The notes under the pieces were generated by a model, which was given only the letters and a program-made list of their open reading frames with translations, had not been told where the DNA came from and searched no databases. The position numbers were made by a program, and so were the translations under genes. 64,000 bases of DNA from Xaviernesmea oryzae (GTDB taxonomy: Bacteria > Pseudomonadota > Alphaproteobacteria > Rhizobiales > Rhizobiaceae), in contig NZ_FXAF01000006.1 of NCBI RefSeq assembly GCF_900177415.1, forward strand, positions 1,264,001-1,328,000. The letters are read 5' to 3'. Each line of letters begins with the position of its first letter. Within the stretch, counting starts at the first letter, position 1. This document shows, one piece after another, positions 52,616 to 63,764 of the stretch.

Positions 52616-55600
52616 ATGAAGTTCAACAAGCTGCGCCTCGTCGGATTCAAGTCTTTCGTCGAGCCGACGGAATTCATCATCGAGCGCGGGTTGACCGGCG
52701 TGGTCGGCCCGAACGGCTGCGGCAAGTCGAACCTCGTCGAGGCGCTGCGCTGGGTGATGGGAGAGAACTCCTATAAGAACATGCGCGCGTCCGGCATGGA
52801 CGACGTGATCTTCTCCGGCTCCGGCAACCGTCCGGCCCGCAACACTGCGGAAGTCGGCCTCTATCTCGACAATTCCGACCGCACGGCGCCCGCCGCCTTC
52901 AACGATGCGGACGAGATCCAGGTGTCGCGCCGCATCGAGCGCGAGTCCGGCTCCCTCTATCGCATCAACGGCAAGGAGGCGCGTGCCAAGGACGTGCAGC
53001 TTCTGTTTGCCGATGCCTCGACCGGCGCCCGCTCGCCGTCCATGGTCGGGCAGGGCCGCATCGGCGAGCTCATCCAGGCCAAGCCCCAGGCCCGCCGCCA
53101 GCTTCTGGAAGAGGCAGCCGGCATTTCCGGCCTGCATTCCCGCCGTCACGAGGCCGAGCTCCGGCTGCGCGCCGCCGAGAGCAATCTGGAACGGCTCGAC
53201 GACGTGCTGACCCAGCTCGAAACGCAGATCGAGAGCCTGAAGCGGCAGGCCCGACAGGCGAACCGCTTCAAGATGCTGTCGGCCGATATCCGCTCCCGCG
53301 AGGCCCTGCTCCTGCACATCCGCTGGGTTCAGGCCAAGGAGGCGGAGGGCGAGGCGGAAAGCGCGCTCAACCAGGTGACCTCCGTCGTCGCAGAGAAGGC
53401 GCAGGCGCAGATGGAGGCCGCCAAGCAGCAGGCGGTCGCGAGCCTCAAGCTGCCGGAACTGCGCGAGGAGGAGGCGAAGGCGGGTGCGGCGCTGCAGCGC
53501 ATTCAGATCGCCCGCGGCCAGCTGGAGGAGGAGGCGAACCGGCTTCTCAAGCGCCGCGACGAATTGACCCGCAGGCTTGCCCAGCTCGGCGAGGACATTC
53601 GCCGCGAGGAGCAGCTCGCCGCCGACAACACCGCCTTCCTCGAAAAGCTCGGCCAGGAAGAAGCCGAGCTGAACGACATGCTGGCCGATTCCGGCTCGGA
53701 AGCGGAGGAGATGCGCGAGGCCTTCGAGGCTGCCGCCGCTGCACTTGCCGAAAGCGAGAAGCTGTTCTCTGCCATCACCGCCGAGCGTGCCGAGGCCGCC
53801 GCCGGCCGCAACCAGCTCGAACGGCTGATCCGCGATCTTGCCGAACGGCGCCAGCGTCTCGACAGGCAGCTTTCCGATGCGACAGGCGAGCTCGATGCCA
53901 TCAGCGAGCGTCTTGCGGGCCTCGACGATCCGGCCGAGAGGCGGGAGGCGGTGGAGGCTGCGGAAGTGGCCGTCGAGGATGCCGCCATCGCCGTCGAAGA
54001 GGTCGAAGCCGCGCTCGCATCCGCCCGCTCCAATGAGTTGATGGCCCGCGGCCCCGTCGAATCCGCCCGTTCCGCCCTGAACGCGCTGGAGACCGAGGCC
54101 CGCACCATTTCGAAAATGTTGGCCGCCGGCGCCGCTTCCGGCGATTTCGTCGCGGTTGCGGAAATGATCCGTGTCGATCGCGGTTTCGAGGCGGCATTGG
54201 GTGCTGCCCTGGGCGACGATCTCGAAAGCCCCGTAGACAGCGCCGCGCCGACCTTTTGGTCGCTGAACGGGGACGGCGCCGCCGATCCGGGCCTGCCTCA
54301 GGGCGCCGAGCCGCTGATTGCCCATGTGACCGCCCCGCCCGAGCTTTCCCGCAGTCTCGCCCAGATCGGCATCGTTTCGGAAGCGGATGCGCGTCGCCTG
54401 ATGCGGCTCCTGCGGCCTGGCCAGCGTCTGGTGACGAGGGAAGGCGCCGTCTATCGCTGGGACGGGCATGTCACCGGTTCCGAGGCGCCCGGCGCCGCGG
54501 CGCTGCGCCTTTCCCAGAAGAACCGTCTCTCGGAGCTCGAAGCCGAGATCGACGAGGCCCGCATCGTGCTCTCGGAGACCGAGGTGGCGCTTGCCGCTGC
54601 GGCATCCGAGATCGGCGCCGAGGAAAAGCGGCTTGCGGACGCCCGCGACCGCAGCCGGTTCGCGGCCCGCCAGCTCTCCGAAGCCCGGGAGGCGCTCGCC
54701 GCCGCCGAACGCGCCGCCGGCGACCTGATGCGCCGTCGCGACATCGCCACCGAAGCCCTGAACCAGCTCAATGCCCAGATCGAGGATCTTGGCCTGCAGG
54801 AGGAGAATGCCCGGGCGGAGCTGGAGGATGCGCCGGATATTTCCGGCATCGACGACCGGCTGCGCGATCAGCAGGCGGTGGTGGCGACCGATCGCGGCCT
54901 GCTTGCCGAAGCGCGCGCCCGCTACGAGGGCCTGAGCCGCGAGACCGAAGCCCGCAAGCGCCGCCTTGCGGCGATCGCCCAGGAGCGGGCCTCCTGGACC
55001 GCGCGCGCGGCGAGCGCCGCCAACCACATAGCAAGCCTGCGCGAACGCGAGGAAGAAGCCCGCGAGGAGATCGTCGATCTCGAAGCCGCGCCGGAGGAAT
55101 TCGACGACAAGCGCCGGGCGCTGCTCTCCGAATTGCAGAAGGCCGAGGAGGCCCGCCGTGCCGCAGCCGACCGGCTGGCCGAAGCGGAGACCCATCAGCG
55201 CGAGGCGGACCGGCTTGCGGCGGTTGCGCTTTCCGAACTCGCCGAAGCGCGCGAAAAGCGCGGCCGCGCCGAGGAGCGCCTGGTCTCGGCCGCCGAGAAG
55301 CGCCACGAAAGCGAGCAGCGCATCCGCGAGGCGCTGGGTGTCCCCCCCCATGAGGTGCTGCGGCTCTCAGGCTTGAAGCCCGATGCGCCCATGCCCGATA
55401 TCCGCGAGATCGAGCGCGAGGTCGACCGGCTGCGCATGGAGCGCGAGCGGCTGGGCGCCGTCAACCTGCGCGCCGACGAAGAACAGAAGGAACTGTCCGA
55501 CAAGCTCGACCTGCTGATGCACGAGCGCGCCGACGTCATCGATGCGATCCGCAAGCTGCGCGGCGCGATCCAGAGCCTGAACCGCGAAGGCCGCGAACGC

Positions 55601-56077
55601 CTTCTCGCCGCTTTCGATGTGGTCAATGCCGAATTCCAGCGGCTTTTCACCCACCTCTTCGGCGGCGGCACGGCCGAACTGCAGCTCATCGAATCCGACG
55701 ATCCGCTCGAAGCGGGCCTCGAAATCCTCGCCCGCCCGCCGGGCAAGAAGCCGCAGACCATGACGCTGCTGTCCGGCGGCGAGCAGGCGCTGACCGCGAT
55801 GGCGCTGATCTTTGCCGTGTTCCTCACCAATCCCGCCCCCATCTGCGTGCTGGACGAGGTGGATGCGCCGCTCGACGATCACAATGTGGAGCGCTATTGC
55901 AACCTGATGGACGAAATGGCGGCCTCCACCGAGACCCGGTTTATCATCATCACCCACAATCCCATCACCATGGCCCGCATGAACCGGCTCTTCGGTGTCA
56001 CCATGGCCGAGCAAGGTGTCTCCCAGCTCGTGTCGGTCGATCTTCAGACGGCCGAGCTGATGCGTGAGGCGAGCTGA
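52616..56077 (+). CDS. smc: Chromosome segregation protein SMC
   Basis: This 1153-residue ATPase of the SMC family compacts and segregates the chromosome with ScpA and ScpB. Walker A is GPNGCGKSNL (residues 31-40), and the ABC signature is LLSGGEQALTAMALI near 1051, with Walker B CVLDEVDAPLDDHNVE. Long Glu/Arg-rich coiled coils at about 170-500 and 680-1000 flank a hinge near 520-660. The ATG at 52616 is fixed by MKFNKLRLVGFKSF. No scpA or scpB is in the window. A repeat element lies 23 bases upstream. Confidence 0.97.
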   Translation: MKFNKLRLVGFKSFVEPTEFIIERGLTGVVGPNGCGKSNLVEALRWVMGENSYKNMRASGMDDVIFSGSGNRPARNTAEVGLYLDNSDRTAPAAFNDADEIQVSRRIERESGSLYRINGKEARAKDVQLLFADASTGARSPSMVGQGRIGELIQAKPQARRQLLEEAAGISGLHSRRHEAELRLRAAESNLERLDDVLTQLETQIESLKRQARQANRFKMLSADIRSREALLLHIRWVQAKEAEGEAESALNQVTSVVAEKAQAQMEAAKQQAVASLKLPELREEEAKAGAALQRIQIARGQLEEEANRLLKRRDELTRRLAQLGEDIRREEQLAADNTAFLEKLGQEEAELNDMLADSGSEAEEMREAFEAAAAALAESEKLFSAITAERAEAAAGRNQLERLIRDLAERRQRLDRQLSDATGELDAISERLAGLDDPAERREAVEAAEVAVEDAAIAVEEVEAALASARSNELMARGPVESARSALNALETEARTISKMLAAGAASGDFVAVAEMIRVDRGFEAALGAALGDDLESPVDSAAPTFWSLNGDGAADPGLPQGAEPLIAHVTAPPELSRSLAQIGIVSEADARRLMRLLRPGQRLVTREGAVYRWDGHVTGSEAPGAAALRLSQKNRLSELEAEIDEARIVLSETEVALAAAASEIGAEEKRLADARDRSRFAARQLSEAREALAAAERAAGDLMRRRDIATEALNQLNAQIEDLGLQEENARAELEDAPDISGIDDRLRDQQAVVATDRGLLAEARARYEGLSRETEARKRRLAAIAQERASWTARAASAANHIASLREREEEAREEIVDLEAAPEEFDDKRRALLSELQKAEEARRAAADRLAEAETHQREADRLAAVALSELAEAREKRGRAEERLVSAAEKRHESEQRIREALGVPPHEVLRLSGLKPDAPMPDIREIEREVDRLRMERERLGAVNLRADEEQKELSDKLDLLMHERADVIDAIRKLRGAIQSLNREGRERLLAAFDVVNAEFQRLFTHLFGGGTAELQLIESDDPLEAGLEILARPPGKKPQTMTLLSGGEQALTAMALIFAVFLTNPAPICVLDEVDAPLDDHNVERYCNLMDEMAASTETRFIIITHNPITMARMNRLFGVTMAEQGVSQLVSVDLQTAELMREAS

Positions 56078-56450
56078 GCAAATTTACAACGTTTCGTAAA
56101 AATGCTCACCTTTTACGTTAAATCACCCATATGGGGGATGGAACTTTTCGGTTATTAGTGTCTTGTGATTGCGTAGTGAATTAAAATTGCGCCGATCGGT
56201 TTTCAGTACGAGCGCAGACGGTTGGTTTCCAACCCCCCGTCCGGGTTTCCTGTCCCGGGCGGAAAGCTTTGCGGGGCCGCCTGTGATCCGGCCCCGCAAA
56301 GCTTTGTTTCTGAAATCCTCCCATTCTTCCTTAACCCTGTCTCCGCGGTTTTTGTTGCGATGCAACATAATCCTGCCGTCATCCGTTCCCAAACCGTCAT
56401 AAAACTTGTAGTTATTGCGAAAAACAGACTGCATCGGGGTGGAGAGCAGG
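56078..56450 (+). other. Structured intergenic region between smc and ppdK
   Basis: Three stem-loops follow one another at 56220-56305: GGTTGG-TTT-CCAACC, then a 9-bp stem with one wobble (56237-56262), then a 17-bp perfect stem (56263-56279 with 56289-56305) with a 9-base loop. The last is followed by GTTTCTG. The long stem could terminate smc, but two more hairpins before it suggest an RNA with its own role, such as an sRNA or a leader of ppdK. No protein-coding frame is convincing. Confidence 0.5.
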
Positions 56451-59119
<2,669 letters not shown>

Positions 59120-59123
<4 letters not shown>

Positions 59124-59551
59124 CCGGCATCACCGTCCTTTCCGTTCCCGTCTTCAGCACGCTCTGCAACGAGGGTTTCCGCCTTCGCCGCGAGGTCTTC
59201 ATCGTCGAGCAGGACGTGCCGGCCGATATGGAATTCGACGCGGACGATCTGACGGCTTTCCACTACGTCGCGATCGTCTCCGGTGAGGTCTGCGGCACGC
59301 TGCGCGTCATCCATGCGGAGGATTGCGTGAAGATCGGCCGGGTGGTGGTGAGCCTTCCCTGGCGCGGCAAGGGGGCGGCGAGCGCCATGATGCGCCAGGC
59401 GATGGACGACCATAAGGACGTAAGGGACAACCGCTTCTATCTGACGGCGCAGAGCGACAAGACCGCCATGTACGAGCGCTTCGGCTTCAAGGCCTATGGC
59501 GATGAGTTCTTCGAGGTCGGCATTCCCCATTACGCGATGAGGAATTACTGA
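59120..59551 (+). CDS. GNAT family N-acetyltransferase, ElaA-like
   Basis: This 143-residue protein has the GNAT acetyl-CoA site in GRVVVSLPWRGKGAASAMMRQAM near residue 73. The ElaA-type N terminus reads RLRREVFIVEQDVPADMEFD, and a YERFGFKAYGDEFFE block near the end fits the family. The substrate is unknown. The ATG overlaps the ppdK stop as ATGA, so translation is coupled. Confidence 0.88.
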
Positions 59552-59572
59552 GACGCGGCCGGCCGTGCGGGA

Positions 59573-60217
59573 CTACCAGCGCAGCAGGCGAGGTCCGAGG
59601 AGGCTGCCGAGCGCGCCGGTCAAAAGAATGCCGAGCGAGTACCAGATCAGCACGAAAGGCATGCCGTTTTCGGTGCAGAACCAGGAATAGACCCAGGCGC
59701 CCGCCGCCCCCGCCGCAAGGCCGGCGATGAAGCCCGTAAGCCGCAGATTGGTTGGCGCCGCGCCGCGCAGCACCCAGGCGTTCCCGGCAAGGACGGGAAG
59801 CGCGAAGGCGAAGATCAGGAACGGGCAGTGCAGCGCCGACGACCCGAGGATCAGGGCCGGATAGGTTTCGGCGGGGGAAAGAAGAAGCTGGATGGCGGCG
59901 GCTGCAGCCATCGCCGCGAAGATCGCTGCAGCCGCCGCGAAGAACCGCCCCTGCGAACCCTCGGGCCGCGCCAGATGATAGACCGCCAGGAAAGCGGCGA
60001 TGGCAAGAAGCGCGTTATAGGCCGACTTGATCCAGAAGAGGGGCAGCGACAGCGCCTGGGAAAGATCGGGCCGCAGGCCGGCGATGGTCAGCATCAGGAC
60101 GAGCGAGACCGCAAGCGCAGGAAGGATGCCGAGAACAAAGCGCCGCTGCAGGCCATGTCGCGGCACCGGCTTCAGCTCGCCGACCAGGCTCTCGATGATG
60201 TCGTCCGTCTTTCTCAC
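59573..60217 (-). CDS. nrsF: NrsF-type membrane anti-sigma factor (DUF1109)
   Basis: This 214-residue protein has six membrane helices, starting at about residue 28 (FVLGILPALAVSLVLMLTIAG). The cysteines in SALHCPFLIF and SWFCTENG fit NrsF, the negative regulator of SigF, which senses oxidants or metals through cysteines in Caulobacter. The short cytoplasmic N terminus (MRKTDDIIESLVGELKPVP) would bind the sigma factor. The ATG overlaps the sigF stop by 4 bases, so the pair is translated together. Confidence 0.9.
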   Translation of the reverse strand: MRKTDDIIESLVGELKPVPRHGLQRRFVLGILPALAVSLVLMLTIAGLRPDLSQALSLPLFWIKSAYNALLAIAAFLAVYHLARPEGSQGRFFAAAAAIFAAMAAAAAIQLLLSPAETYPALILGSSALHCPFLIFAFALPVLAGNAWVLRGAAPTNLRLTGFIAGLAAGAAGAWVYSWFCTENGMPFVLIWYSLGILLTGALGSLLGPRLLRW

Positions 60218-60762
60218 GCTCCGCCTCGCAACTTCTCCGCCAGCGCCTTGAGGCCTCTGTGGATGCCGACCTTCACCGCTGATTCCGACTGGCCGGTGCG
60301 GCTTGCCGTGTCGGCGACCGACTGGCCCTCCAGCTTCACCCGGCGGATCAGCTCCCGCTGTTTTTCCGGCAGACTGCCGAGAAGCCGCTCGACATCCATC
60401 CGCGCCGTCACGGCTTCCTCGCTGAAATCGCTCTCTATGTCCTCGCCAAGCTCCGTTTCCGCCAATTTTCGTCCGCCGCGGCCGCGATGGTGGTCGATCA
60501 GCTTGTAGCGGGCGATCGAGAAGAACCAGGCCGTAAAAGGCCTCTCCCGGTCATAGGTCGACCGGCGGGAATGCAGCGCCAGCAATGTCTCTTGGACAAG
60601 ATCTTCCATGTCCGCCTTCGTCGCCGCGCCCATTCTGCGGCCGTAGTAACCGACGAGCAGGATGCGCAGAGCATTCAGCAAATGCCGGTAGGCCGCCTCG
60701 TCCCCATCCAGGGAGAGAAGCATCAGCGTCTTCAGGGCTTCTTCCGAATGAGCGGTCGTCAT
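60214..60762 (-). CDS. sigF: Extracytoplasmic-function sigma factor SigF
   Basis: This 182-residue sigma-70 factor has region 2 (LRILLVGYYGRRMGAATKADMEDLVQETLLALH, then FTAWFFSIARYKLIDHHRGRG) and region 4 (LLGSLPEKQRELIRRVKLEGQSVADTASRTGQSESAVKVGIHRGLKALAEKL). It is paired with an NrsF-type anti-sigma factor, which makes it a SigF-group ECF factor. A GTAACC-N16-CGAA promoter sits 17 bases upstream of its start, indicating that it drives its own expression. Confidence 0.92.
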   Translation of the reverse strand: MTTAHSEEALKTLMLLSLDGDEAAYRHLLNALRILLVGYYGRRMGAATKADMEDLVQETLLALHSRRSTYDRERPFTAWFFSIARYKLIDHHRGRGGRKLAETELGEDIESDFSEEAVTARMDVERLLGSLPEKQRELIRRVKLEGQSVADTASRTGQSESAVKVGIHRGLKALAEKLRGGA

Positions 60763-60778
60763 GCTGCTTCAACGATTA

Positions 60779-60804
60779 TTCGCAAAGAGGAGGTAAACGG
60801 TTAC
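60779..60804 (-). promoter_or_regulatory. SigF-type promoter of sigF-nrsF
   Basis: Leftward, GTAACC (60804-60799) and CGAA (60782-60779) are 16 bases apart, exactly the SigF consensus described in Caulobacter. The CGAA ends 16 bases before the sigF start at 60762. The pair indicates autoregulation of the sigma factor operon. Confidence 0.8.
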
Positions 60805-60858
60805 AGGAGGGAAGAAAAATACTCCGTCGCCATGGCGTGATCACATGCGCGTGAGGCG

Positions 60859-60883
60859 GTAACGTCCTGGCCCGGATCCCGAA
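60859..60883 (+). promoter_or_regulatory. SigF-like promoter of the MXKDX gene
   Basis: Rightward, GTAACG (60859-60864) and CGAA (60880-60883) are separated by 15 bases, one less than the consensus, and GTAACG differs by one base. It lies 66 bases before the MXKDX gene start. The pairing with the sigF promoter in one 187-base gap suggests this gene is a SigF target. Confidence 0.65.
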
Positions 60884-60949
60884 TGAGGGGATGTGAGCCT
60901 TCGGCAGACAGCCGGCGGACACGTCGATCCCATTCGAGGAGAACATGCC

Positions 60950-61213
60950 ATGACCAAGCTTCTTTCCAGCCTTGCCGCTTGCACGGTCGTTGCCGGTCTG
61001 TCTTTTGCGGCCGCCGCCAACGCTCAGACCAGCACGGGCGCGGACACGATGAAGAAGGACAACATGCAGAACGGTGCGATGTCCAAGGACTCGATGAAGA
61101 CCGATACGATGTCGATGGCCGGCACCAAGACCGCCTGCATGGACAAGGCCGGCATGGAGAAGGACTCGATGAAGAAGGCCGAGATGATGAAGGCTTGCGA
61201 CGCCATGAAGTAA
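60950..61213 (+). CDS. Pentapeptide MXKDX repeat protein
   Basis: This 87-residue exported protein has a signal peptide (about residues 1-25, ending near ANAQ). Met/Lys/Asp-rich repeats follow (MKKDNMQ, MSKDSMK, MEKDSMK and variants), the MXKDX repeat pattern. Methionine-rich repeats may bind copper or be oxidant sinks, which would suit a SigF stress regulon. I chose the ATG at 60950, after GAGGAGAAC, over an in-frame ATG at 60893. Its function is unknown. Confidence 0.85.
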   Translation: MTKLLSSLAACTVVAGLSFAAAANAQTSTGADTMKKDNMQNGAMSKDSMKTDTMSMAGTKTACMDKAGMEKDSMKKAEMMKACDAMK

Positions 61214-61219
61214 GTTCGC

Positions 61220-61260
61220 CGCGGCCGCCGAACTTTCGCTTCGCGGCCGCGTCTCCTTTT
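61220..61260 (+). terminator. Terminator after the MXKDX gene
   Basis: CGCGGCCGC (61220-61228) and GCGGCCGCG (61243-61251) form a 9-bp stem with a 14-base loop, followed by TCTCCTTTT. It starts 6 bases after the MXKDX stop. The U-run is interrupted, so it is a moderate intrinsic terminator. Confidence 0.7.
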
Positions 61261-61331
61261 GCTGCAGGAGCCTTTCATTCGAAAAATGCATGGTCCTGGG
61301 ATCGTGCCGGCTCGGCGACCGCCGATTCCGC

Positions 61332-61598
61332 TCAGCGTCGCCTGACGATCACGCGCCGCTCGACCACCATCGGCGGCCACATCATCGAAGCGTTGCGGTA
61401 CTGGAAGGAGCGGGCTTCGGCGCGCCGGTCGAGCTCGATGTCGAGCAGGCAGCGCGCCATAGCCTCGGTGCCGCGCCGGAAACCGTAGCCGGCGCAGGTG
61501 TTTTCGTCGGCCGCGCGGCGCTCCTCCGGCGTCATGGTCTGGCAGGCCGCAAGCAGTCCGGCGAGTGCGGCAAGGACGAGAAGGCGATGAAGGCGCAT
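61332..61598 (-). CDS. Small predicted lipoprotein
   Basis: This 88-residue protein begins MRLHRLLVLAALAGLLAACQ with a lipobox (LLAAC). The mature part has two cysteines (NTCAGYGFRRGT and MARCLLDIELDRRAEAR), a pattern also seen in small alphaproteobacterial lipoproteins. It ends with an arginine-rich ERRVIVRRR. I chose the ATG at 61598; the reading frame continues upstream without a signal. Its function is unknown. Another small lipoprotein gene lies 95 bases upstream in the same direction. Confidence 0.78.
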   Translation of the reverse strand: MRLHRLLVLAALAGLLAACQTMTPEERRAADENTCAGYGFRRGTEAMARCLLDIELDRRAEARSFQYRNASMMWPPMVVERRVIVRRR

Positions 61599-61693
61599 GG
61601 CGGGAAACTCCATGGAATGCAGCGGCGATCGAAATAGCCGATCTCGACCTTTTTCTACACAAGAACGGCCGCTTGCGCCATCATCGGCTTTCA

Positions 61694-61834
61694 TCAGGCG
61701 CTGCTGGATTCGAACACGGATGATCGGTCGGCGGGCGAGAAGCCGGGATTCCGATCCGGATCGTGGGATGTGGACTGACACCCGGCGGTGAGGACGGAAA
61801 TCGCGACGAGGAAGGAAATTCCGAGGTGGCGCAT
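61694..61834 (-). CDS. Very small predicted lipoprotein (46 residues)
   Basis: The frame encodes MRHLGISFLVAISVLTAGC, a complete lipoprotein signal with lipobox LTAGC. A short hydrophilic tail (QSTSHDPDRNPGFSPADRS and so on) ends in SSSA. AAGGAG sits 6 bases before the ATG at 61834, which supports real translation. I do not recognise a family. Other small entericidin-like lipoproteins of this size exist in alphaproteobacteria, so that is one possibility. Confidence 0.65.
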   Translation of the reverse strand: MRHLGISFLVAISVLTAGCQSTSHDPDRNPGFSPADRSSVFESSSA

Positions 61835-61939
61835 GGTGAACTCCTTATGCCCCGGGGAAACAAAGCGATTTCCATTTAGGAACGGCTGCTTTAGATTGAA
61901 GCGCAGCTGTTTTCATCTTGCCGTGAGCTTTCCGCCAGC

Positions 61940-62833
61940 ATGACCGTCCGCTTCGTCCGGCCCGTTTCCTATTCGGCTTATGCCGGCCGCCGGTTCGGCT
62001 TTTCGGCGCTGGTGCTTTTCGTCATCGCCGCGCTGGCGCATCGATTCGGGCCGCTGACGAGCCCGGATTTCCTGGCGCTCGCCTTTCTCTCGGCAGCGAT
62101 CGCCGCCGTCTCCGTGCCGCTGTCGGTGATCGGCCTGGTGCGGCTCTGGCAGGTGGGGGCGGAAGGCGGCGTCGCGGCGGCCAAGGGACTTTTCTATGCC
62201 GCGGTCCCGCTCGCCGTCGTGGCGGCCGGCGCCTTTTATTACTATACCCTGCCGCGGCTTTACGACATTTCCACGGATATCGCCGATCCGCCGCCATGGG
62301 TCGCGGAGCCGCAGGCGAACCAGCAATGGCTGCCTCGGACCGGAATGATCACGCCGGCCGATCGCCGCGCGCAGTTCGCCGCCTATCCCGGCCTCACCGG
62401 CCGGCGCTATCAGGGCGCGCTCGACCGTGTCTATGAAGGCGTGCAGAAGGCGGTGCTTTCCGCCCGCATCTCCATCACCAGGAAGGAAGGCATCGAGCTG
62501 ATCGCGCCGGATATCGCCGAACGCCCGGCGCCGCAGGACGAGCAGGCGCCGGTGCCGGATGTGGCGCCGGTCCCGCTCTCGCGTCCCGAGCCGCTGCTTT
62601 CGCCGCTCTTCGGCAATGCCGGCGACGTCCTTCTCCAGGGCGAGACCCGCACGCTGGTCCTCGGGCTGCGTTTCGATCTCGTCATCCGCCTGCGCGAGGA
62701 TGCGGAGACGACGTCGGTCGATATCCGCGTCGCCTCCCGTTACGGCCCGCACGATCTCGGCATCGGCCAGGCGATCGCCGAGGATTTTCTCGACCGGCTC
62801 GATACCGAGCTTCTGGGGATCGCCGGCAATTAG
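61940..62833 (+). CDS. DUF1499 family membrane protein
   Basis: This 297-residue protein has three membrane segments in the first 110 residues (LVLFVIAALAHRFG, LALAFLSAAIAAVSVPLSVIGLV and AVPLAVVAAGAFYYYTLP). A DUF1499 domain follows (YDISTDIADPPPWVAEP, ending SVDIRVASRYGPHDLGIGQAIAEDFLDRLD). The function of the family is unknown. It is a single gene divergent from the small lipoproteins and convergent with the MBL-fold gene. Confidence 0.88.
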   Translation: MTVRFVRPVSYSAYAGRRFGFSALVLFVIAALAHRFGPLTSPDFLALAFLSAAIAAVSVPLSVIGLVRLWQVGAEGGVAAAKGLFYAAVPLAVVAAGAFYYYTLPRLYDISTDIADPPPWVAEPQANQQWLPRTGMITPADRRAQFAAYPGLTGRRYQGALDRVYEGVQKAVLSARISITRKEGIELIAPDIAERPAPQDEQAPVPDVAPVPLSRPEPLLSPLFGNAGDVLLQGETRTLVLGLRFDLVIRLREDAETTSVDIRVASRYGPHDLGIGQAIAEDFLDRLDTELLGIAGN

Positions 62834-62844
62834 ATTTTCGGAAA

Positions 62845-63756
62845 CTAGGCCGGCCGGTAGGCTCCCGTAAGCGACGGCGGCCCGTCGGTTGCGACGCGGC
62901 CTTTTTCGACCAAGTCCTCTAGATGCGCGAGCACCGAAAGTGCCGCAGCCCCATGCAGGCGCGGATCGGTGCTCGCATAGATCACCTTGACCATGTCGGG
63001 GATCAGCCGGTCGCCGGCCCGGATGCGCTCCAGCACGGCGCGCTCGCGCATGCGGCGATGGGTCCTGAGGCCTCTGAGGAAAGAGGCCGGCTCCTTCACC
63101 GGTCCGCCATGGCCGGGCAGGAAAATGCGATCCTCGCGGGCGAGCAGCTTCTCGATCGAGGTCATGAAATCCGCCATGGAACCGTCCGGCGGCGCGACGA
63201 TCGTCGTCGCCCAGGCCATCACGTGATCGGCGGAAAAGAGCACGCCCGTGCCTTCGAGCGAGAAGGCGGAGTGGTTCGCCGTGTGGCCGGGCGTATGGAC
63301 GGCCGCAAGCGCCCAGCCGTCGCCCTCGACGACCTCTCCGTCCGCAATCGCGATATCCGGAACGAAGCCGGTATCCGAGCTTTCCGCGAACGGGTTCGTC
63401 TCGCCGGCATGGAGCGGCCTTGCCGCCCGGTGCGGACCCTCGGCAACGGTGAGCGCGCCGGTCGCTTCCTTCAGCCGCCGGGCAAGCGGCGAATGGTCGC
63501 GATGGGTGTGGCTGACGAAGATATGAGTCACCTCGCGGCCCTCAAGCGCCGCCGTCAGAGCCGCGAAATGCGCCTCGTTCTCCGGTCCCGGATCGATGAT
63601 CGCCACCGAAGAGCCGCCGACGATATAGGTGTTCGTCCCGTGGAAGGTGAAGGGCGAGGGATTGTTGACGGTGAGCCGCTGCACGCCGGCAGCCACCGGC
63701 ACGGGCGTGCCGTAGGCGGGCGCGAAATCCAGGTCGAAGGTGATGTCCTCTGCCAT
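62845..63756 (-). CDS. MBL-fold metallo-hydrolase
   Basis: This 303-residue protein has the zinc-binding motif HTHRDHSPLAR near residue 84. Further metal ligands are HTPGHTANHSAFSL near 155 and ADHVMAWATTIV, and LPGHGGPVKEP near 215 completes the set. It resembles the LACTB2-like group, members of which have nuclease or thioesterase activity. I chose the ATG at 63756 (MAEDITFDLDFAPAYG). The partial cupin gene upstream is separated by 8 bases, so the two may be co-transcribed. Confidence 0.9.
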   Translation of the reverse strand: MAEDITFDLDFAPAYGTPVPVAAGVQRLTVNNPSPFTFHGTNTYIVGGSSVAIIDPGPENEAHFAALTAALEGREVTHIFVSHTHRDHSPLARRLKEATGALTVAEGPHRAARPLHAGETNPFAESSDTGFVPDIAIADGEVVEGDGWALAAVHTPGHTANHSAFSLEGTGVLFSADHVMAWATTIVAPPDGSMADFMTSIEKLLAREDRIFLPGHGGPVKEPASFLRGLRTHRRMRERAVLERIRAGDRLIPDMVKVIYASTDPRLHGAAALSVLAHLEDLVEKGRVATDGPPSLTGAYRPA

Positions 63757-63764
63757 GCGGGATC

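Noticed and set aside
52175-55351. A 1058-residue open frame on the minus strand opposite smc
   Set aside because: smc has intact Walker A, signature and Walker B motifs in the other frame. The antisense translation is low-complexity and has no family pattern.
61681-61875. A 64-residue proline- and serine-rich minus-strand frame
   Set aside because: It has no signal or family pattern and overlaps, in another frame, the better-supported 46-residue lipoprotein with a lipobox and ribosome-binding site.
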